Of a stretch of 64,000 nucleotides of DNA, positions 60,025 to 64,000 are shown in pieces (within the stretch, counting starts at the first letter, position 1; every line of letters begins with the position of its first letter). The notes under the pieces are model-generated. The model made no database searches. It saw only the letters and a list, made by a program, of their open reading frames with translations, and was not told where the DNA came from. This DNA comes from Pseudomonas fluorescens (GTDB lineage Bacteria > Pseudomonadota > Gammaproteobacteria > Pseudomonadales > Pseudomonadaceae). The translations under genes and the position numbers were made by a program. The stretch covers positions 3,782,001-3,846,000 of the forward strand of contig NZ_CP038438.1 of assembly GCF_004683905.1 (NCBI RefSeq), in the 5' to 3' direction.

Positions 60025-61245
60025 ATGCAAACCACCCTCAGCGAAGAGTCCCGACAACTGCCGCGCGCGGCCGAGGCGGAAAAAATCCTCCGTACCTGCG
60101 TGCATTGCGGTTTTTGCAACGCCACCTGCCCGACCTATCAGTTACTCGGCGATGAACTTGACGGGCCGCGCGGGCGCATCTATCTGATCAAGCAAGTGCT
60201 TGAAGGCGCTCCCGCTACCGAGCAGACACAACTGCATCTGGATCGCTGCCTGTCCTGCCGCAACTGCGAAACCACCTGCCCTTCCGGTGTCGACTATCAC
60301 AACCTGCTGGATATCGGGCGGGCGGTGGTCGATCAGGCGGTGCCGCGCCCCGCTGCCCAGCGCTTGTTACGCGAGGGCTTGCGTGCACTGGCGCCGAATC
60401 CCGGGATGTTCAAGGGTTTGCTGCGCGTTGGTACAACCTTCAGGCCCCTGCTGCCACGAATGTTCGAAAGTAAATTGCCGCAGCGCTCGTCAGCATCCGG
60501 TTCACGCCCTGCTCCGCGACATGCGCGGCGGGTGTTGTTGCTCGAAGGCTGTGTGCAACCGGGCCTGTCGCCAAACACCAATGATGCGACGGCGCGGGTG
60601 CTCGATCGGTTGGGGATCAGCGTGACGCCGGTGGCCGAGGCCGGTTGCTGCGGCGCGCTGGACTATCACCTTGACGCCCAGGCCAAGGGCCTCGACCGCG
60701 CGCGGCAGAACATCGACGCGTGGTGGCCGCACCTGGAAAACGGCGCGGAAGCCATCGTGCAGACGGCCAGCGGTTGCGGCGCGTTCATCAAGGATTACGG
60801 GCATTTGCTGGCACAGGATCCGCGCTACGCCGACAAGGCGTGGCAGATCAGCGAACGGACGCTGGATCTGGTACAGATCCTGGCCCGGGAGCCCCTGGAG
60901 AAACTGTGCGCCGCCAGCCAACGCCGGATCGCCGTGCATTGCCCCTGCACCTTGCAACATGCGCTGAAACTCGGCGGCGCGGTGGAGACACTGTTGACCC
61001 GGCTGGGCTTCAACCTCACGGCGGTGCCGGACGGGCATTTGTGCTGTGGTTCGGCCGGCACCTATTCGCTGACCCAACCGACCCTTGCCCGGCAACTGCG
61101 CGACAACCGCCTCAATGCCTTGGAGAGCGATCGCCCGGACCTGATCGTCACCTCCAACATCGGTTGCCAGAATCATCTGGCCGGCGCCGGGCGCACCCAG
61201 GTTTTGCACTGGATCGAACTGGTGGATCAGTCGTTGGCAGAATGA
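60025..61245 (+). CDS. glcF: Glycolate oxidase iron-sulfur subunit GlcF
   Basis: A 406-aa electron-transfer subunit. Two [4Fe-4S] ferredoxin motifs near the N-terminus: CVHCGFCNATCPTY (~20-33) and CLSCRNCETTCPSG (~70-83). Two CCG domains follow (~170-395; EAGCCGALDYHLD and GHLCCGSAGTYSLT). Start ATG 60025 is fixed by the gap after glcE; a longer frame overlaps it. Membrane-associated subunit that passes electrons to quinones. No terminator is apparent; hglS begins 88 bases downstream. Confidence 0.94.
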   Translation: MQTTLSEESRQLPRAAEAEKILRTCVHCGFCNATCPTYQLLGDELDGPRGRIYLIKQVLEGAPATEQTQLHLDRCLSCRNCETTCPSGVDYHNLLDIGRAVVDQAVPRPAAQRLLREGLRALAPNPGMFKGLLRVGTTFRPLLPRMFESKLPQRSSASGSRPAPRHARRVLLLEGCVQPGLSPNTNDATARVLDRLGISVTPVAEAGCCGALDYHLDAQAKGLDRARQNIDAWWPHLENGAEAIVQTASGCGAFIKDYGHLLAQDPRYADKAWQISERTLDLVQILAREPLEKLCAASQRRIAVHCPCTLQHALKLGGAVETLLTRLGFNLTAVPDGHLCCGSAGTYSLTQPTLARQLRDNRLNALESDRPDLIVTSNIGCQNHLAGAGRTQVLHWIELVDQSLAE

Positions 61246-61333
61246 AGTTCGTAGGATTCTTCGTTTGCCGCCGTCGGCGAAGGCTGCGATCTTTTCCTCC
61301 ATCCATTACGTGACCGTGGCAGGAATTTTTTTC

Positions 61334-62722
61334 ATGACCGTGCAGCCTTTCGTCAGCCCCGACCTGATCCGCCAACGCTTCTCCAAAGCGATGTCCGACA
61401 TGTACCGCGAAGAAGTGCCGTTGTACGGCGCGCTGATGGAGCTGGTGGAACAGACCAACCGCGAAGTGCTGGCGGCTCAGCCGGACATCGCACGGCAGCT
61501 CGACAGTACCGGTGAAATCCAACGGCTGGACATGGAGCGCCACGGCGCCATCCGCGTCGGCACGGCTACAGAGCTGGCGACCCTCGCCCGGCTGTTCGCG
61601 GTGATGGGCATGCAACCGGTGGGTTATTACGACCTGACTCCGGCGGGTGTGCCGGTGCACTCCACGGCGTTTCGCGCGGTGCATGAAGCGGCGCTGCAGG
61701 TCAGTCCGTTTCGGGTGTTCACTTCGTTGCTGCGTCTGGAACTGATCGAAGATCCCGAGCTGCGCGCGTTTGCCGAATCGGTACTGAATCAGCGTTCGAT
61801 CTTTACCCCTACTGTCTTGCACCTGATCGAGCAGGCTGAGTCAGCGGGTGGTCTGAATGAGCCTGAAGCGGAGGAATTTGTCCTGCAGGCCCTGGAGACC
61901 TTTCGCTGGCACCACAGCGCAACCGTCACCGCCGCGCAGTACCAGACCCTCAGCGCTCAGCACCGTCTGATCGCCGATGTGGTGGCGTTCAAAGGCCCGC
62001 ACATCAATCACCTGACCCCGCGCACGCTAGACATCGACAAGGTTCAGGCGCAAATGCCGGTGCATGGCATCACCCCGAAAGCGGTAATCGAAGGGCCGCC
62101 GCGTCGGCACTGCCCGATCCTGCTGCGCCAGACCAGTTTCAAAGCGCTGGATGAGCCGATCACTTTCACCGACCAGCACAACACCCGTGGCAGCCACAGC
62201 GCGCGCTTCGGCGAGATCGAACAACGCGGCGCGGCGCTGACTCCCAAGGGCCGGGCGCTGTATGACCGCCTGTTGAATGCCGCGCGCGATGAACTCGGTG
62301 ACTTCCCCAACGAAGGCAACGCCGCACGTTACAACGCGCTGATGACTCAGCACTTTGGCGAATTTCCTGACAGCGTCGAAGGCATGCGCGAACAGGAGCT
62401 GGCGTATTTTCGCTACTTTCCTACGGAAAAAGGCCTGGCAGCGGGTAGCCTAACGTCCGCATCGCTGGAGGATTTGCTCCGCGAGGGCCACGTGAAAGCT
62501 GGACCGTTGGTGTACGAAGATTTCCTGCCGGTGAGTGCGGCGGGGATTTTTCAGTCGAACCTTGGGGACGCGGCGCAGACGCACTATGGCGAACACTCCA
62601 ACCGCCAGGCGTTCGAACAGGCGCTGGGGCGTGCGACCATTGATGAGTTGAGGTTGTATGCCGAGACGCAGCGGCGTTCGATTGAGGAGTGTGCTCAGGT
62701 TTTGGGCGTGAAACTGTTCTGA
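61334..62722 (+). CDS. hglS: 2-oxoadipate dioxygenase/decarboxylase (HglS, DUF1338)
   Basis: A 462-aa Fe(II)-dependent enzyme. Members of the family convert 2-oxoadipate to D-2-hydroxyglutarate in the D-lysine branch of P. putida. Fits the DUF1338 domain: YGALMELVEQTNREVLA, ERHGAIRVGTATELATLARL, FRWHHSATVTAAQYQTLSAQHRLI and FKGPHINHLTPRTLDI (metal-binding His in this region). Start ATG 61334 with AGGAA upstream begins the conserved region. It follows glcF in the same direction; glycolate and lysine pathways share no step, so co-transcription may be accidental. Confidence 0.9.
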   Translation: MTVQPFVSPDLIRQRFSKAMSDMYREEVPLYGALMELVEQTNREVLAAQPDIARQLDSTGEIQRLDMERHGAIRVGTATELATLARLFAVMGMQPVGYYDLTPAGVPVHSTAFRAVHEAALQVSPFRVFTSLLRLELIEDPELRAFAESVLNQRSIFTPTVLHLIEQAESAGGLNEPEAEEFVLQALETFRWHHSATVTAAQYQTLSAQHRLIADVVAFKGPHINHLTPRTLDIDKVQAQMPVHGITPKAVIEGPPRRHCPILLRQTSFKALDEPITFTDQHNTRGSHSARFGEIEQRGAALTPKGRALYDRLLNAARDELGDFPNEGNAARYNALMTQHFGEFPDSVEGMREQELAYFRYFPTEKGLAAGSLTSASLEDLLREGHVKAGPLVYEDFLPVSAAGIFQSNLGDAAQTHYGEHSNRQAFEQALGRATIDELRLYAETQRRSIEECAQVLGVKLF

Positions 62723-62817
62723 CTGTGGCGAGGGAGCTTGCTCCCGCTGGGCTGCGAAGCGGCCCTCGTTTTGGGAGCGCTGCGCACTCCAGCGGGAGCA
62801 AGCTCCCTCGCCACAGA
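62723..62817. repeat. REP-like doublet, GAGGGAGCTTGCTCCC class
   Basis: Arms TGTGGCGAGGGAGCTTGCTC and complement enclose a ~45-base centre. Same class as at 26920-27014. Confidence 0.85.
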
Positions 62818-62885
62818 ATCAAATGTTGCCTCTAGCGCAGTCGCGACAACAAGGCGAAACGCTCGACGCTGGCCCTTGGCCTTAC

Positions 62886-63009
62886 TGCGCAACTTCTTGC
62901 GCACTCGCTCGGCGAAAAAGACTGATCATCGCGCTGTAGGCCTTGAGGCACGTGGCCCGCAGCCGAGTGCGCAACTTCTTGCGCAGTACTGCGCAAGAAG
63001 TTGCGCACT
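62886..63009. promoter_or_regulatory. Three copies of TGCGCAA-N4-TTGCGCA, putative enhancer-binding sites
   Basis: Copy 1 at 62886-62903 (TGCGCAACTTCTTGCGCA), copy 2 at 62968-62985 (same), and copy 3 at 62990-63007 in the opposite orientation. Copies 2 and 3 form a perfect 44-bp palindrome (62966-63009). No T-run follows. The sites lie about 90-210 bp upstream of the sigma-54-type promoter of hcp, the usual distance for activator sites of sigma-54-dependent promoters. Confidence 0.6.
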
Positions 63010-63093
63010 TTCCCTCTCGATTCAGCAAAAAACATCGGCCAAACCGCACGCCAGAGCCACTCCACCCCCGGTTGCCGGGACCTTCGACAAACC

Positions 63094-63109
63094 TGGCACG
63101 CTCCTTGAT
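63094..63109 (+). promoter_or_regulatory. Sigma-54-type promoter of hcp
   Basis: TGGCACG-CTCC-TTGAT matches the -24/-12 consensus TGGCACG-N4-TTGCW except for A in place of C in the -12 element. It lies 71 bases ahead of the hcp start, giving a ~60-base leader. Confidence 0.6.
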
Positions 63110-63179
63110 AACAGTCAGGCACCCACCGGGCGATTTCGCCTCCCGGGCACCCTAAATTTATCCGCAAGGAGAGCACCCC

Positions 63180-63695
63180 ATGGCAACACCAGCGTACATG
63201 TCGGTTACCGGCGAAAAACAAGGCCTGATCACTGCCGGCGCCTTCACCGCCGACTCCGTTGGCAACACCTACCAGGAAGGCCACGAAGACCAGGTCATGG
63301 TTCAGGCTTTCAGCCACGACGTGATCATCCCGCGTGACCCACAATCCGGTCAGCCAACCGGTCAGCGCGTGCACAAGCCAGTGATCATCACCAAGGTCTA
63401 CGACAAGGCTTCGCCTCTACTGCAAGCTGCTCTGACCTCCGGCGAGCGCATGAGCGAAATCGTTATCCAGTGGTACCGTACTTCGGCTCAAGGTACTCAA
63501 GAGCACTACTACACCACCAAACTGGAAGACGCGATCATCGTCGCCATCAACAACAAAATGCACAACTGCCAGGATCCAGGCAACTCGCACTTCACCCACC
63601 TGGAAGAAGTGCAGTTCACCTACCGCAAAATCACCTGGACCCACGAAGTATCCGGTACTTCGGGTTCCGATGACTGGCGTGCTCCAGTCGTTTAA
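63180..63695 (+). CDS. hcp: Type VI secretion tube protein Hcp
   Basis: A 171-aa secreted hexameric ring protein; stacked rings form the T6SS inner tube. Family features: MATPAYMSVTGEKQGLITAG, EDQVMVQAFSHDVIIPRDPQSGQPTGQRVHKP, KLEDAIIVAINNKMHNC and VQFTYRKITWTHEVSGTSGSDDW at the C-terminus. It resembles the longer (about 170 aa) Hcp group, often encoded next to a vgrG outside the main T6SS cluster. Start ATG 63180 follows AAGGAG. A hairpin at 63716-63740 separates it from vgrG. Confidence 0.95.
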   Translation: MATPAYMSVTGEKQGLITAGAFTADSVGNTYQEGHEDQVMVQAFSHDVIIPRDPQSGQPTGQRVHKPVIITKVYDKASPLLQAALTSGERMSEIVIQWYRTSAQGTQEHYYTTKLEDAIIVAINNKMHNCQDPGNSHFTHLEEVQFTYRKITWTHEVSGTSGSDDWRAPVV

Positions 63696-63715
63696 TTACG
63701 GCTGATCGTTACAAG

Positions 63716-63740
63716 CATCGACCAGCCCTGCTGGTCGATG
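63716..63740 (+). terminator. Hairpin between hcp and vgrG
   Basis: Perfect 10-bp stem CATCGACCAG / CTGGTCGATG with a 5-base loop, followed by TTGTTTAC. It probably reduces transcription from hcp into vgrG, which needs far fewer copies. Confidence 0.72.
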
Positions 63741-63826
63741 TTGTTTACGCCCCTCCAGAATTTCGCGTGCGTTGAACCGCCTTGCGGTTGTCGACGAACG
63801 CCGCTGTACAGCACGAGGAACAAGGG

Positions 63827-64000
63827 ATGTTCGCGCCGGCCAATGAAACCCACTTTGCCCTGACCATCGAAGGGCTCTCCGCCGATTTTCAGGTGTTTAC
63901 CCTGACCGGCCGGGAAGCCATCAGCCAGCCTTTTGTCTTTGAGGTGGAGCTGGTCAGTGAGCAGCCGTCGCTGGACCTCGAAACCCTGCTGCACAAACCG
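63827..64000 (+). CDS. vgrG: Type VI secretion tip protein VgrG, N-terminal part
   Basis: The first 58 codons only; the gene runs off the window. ATG at 63827 follows GAGG. The product (MFAPANETHFALTIEGLSAD..., ending ETLLHKP) matches the gp27-like start of VgrG, the trimeric spike at the tip of the Hcp tube. The family's FEVELVSEQPSLDLETLL segment is visible. The effector or adaptor that usually follows lies outside the window. Confidence 0.88.
   Translation, partial: MFAPANETHFALTIEGLSADFQVFTLTGREAISQPFVFEVELVSEQPSLDLETLLHKP

Noticed and set aside
62966..63009. 44-bp palindrome as a transcription terminator or IS remnant
   Set aside because: No T-run on either side, and the 18-bp motif occurs a third time separately, which fits repeated protein-binding sites better.
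1..64000. Prophage or genomic island
   Set aside because: Apart from two insertion sequences there are no integrase, phage structural or tRNA-linked attachment features, and base composition looks even throughout.

Overview
This 64 kb window is chromosomal DNA from a fluorescent-type Pseudomonas (P. fluorescens / P. koreensis-like). The assignment rests on the GC-rich codon use, on dense Pseudomonas REP elements between genes, and on Pseudomonas-type families (DUF2388, DUF2790, cofactor-quinone Mqo, LigD, phosphatidylcholine synthase, HglS). It is inference from content, not a database match. No rRNA, tRNA, CRISPR array or prophage was recognised.

Layout. 1-2.4 kb: end of a molybdenum hydroxylase operon (FAD subunit tail and PaoC-like large subunit). 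2.4-3.8 kb: an IS481-family insertion sequence that has split an older inverted-repeat element, with a 5-bp target duplication. 3.8-9.3 kb: small housekeeping and stress genes (cupin, LysR regulator, Tat-exported aldo/keto reductase, hydrolase, CAP protein, an overlooked 27-aa membrane microprotein, NTF2-like protein). 9.4-13.6 kb: mqo, a chemoreceptor, a DUF2388 protein. 13.7-20 kb: Cys-rich protein, DNA ligase D, methyltransferase, haem-oxygenase-like redox enzyme, TerB-like protein. 20-27 kb: phosphatidylcholine synthase, methyltransferases, GNAT, and a two-component system preceded by a pair of direct repeats that look like operators. 27-29.7 kb: a sirtuin gene whose 3' part is exactly duplicated in tandem (514 bp), directly followed by an IS110-family element inserted in a REP. 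Its 200-nt leader folds as a bridge RNA whose target loop matches the REP target. 29.7-33.3 kb: LysR regulator and the atoD-atoA-atoB short-chain acyl-CoA operon. 33.5-43.2 kb: Nramp metal transporter, chalcone-isomerase-like protein, esterase, AspA-like deacylase, amino-acid binding protein, rhodanese, FtrA-like regulator, cobF and a phosphatase. 43.5-50.7 kb: a MurR/RpiR-headed catabolic operon (cysteine hydrolase, glutamine-synthetase-like ligase, N-formylglutamate amidohydrolase-like protein, APC permease), followed by an orphan pair of AruF/AruG paralogues. 50.9-57.3 kb: oxaloacetate decarboxylase, a tandem REP cluster, carboxypeptidase G2-like enzyme, MASE2-GGDEF cyclase, and a flavin monooxygenase/hydrolase pair. 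57.5-62.7 kb: glcDEF and hglS. 63-64 kb: a type VI secretion hcp-vgrG pair behind a sigma-54-type promoter and three copies of an 18-bp inverted repeat, two of which form a 44-bp perfect palindrome.

The most noteworthy items are the IS110 bridge RNA and its link to the sirtuin duplication, the predicted sigma-54 enhancer sites ahead of hcp, and the substrate-unknown gamma-glutamylation operon at 43.5-48.5 kb.
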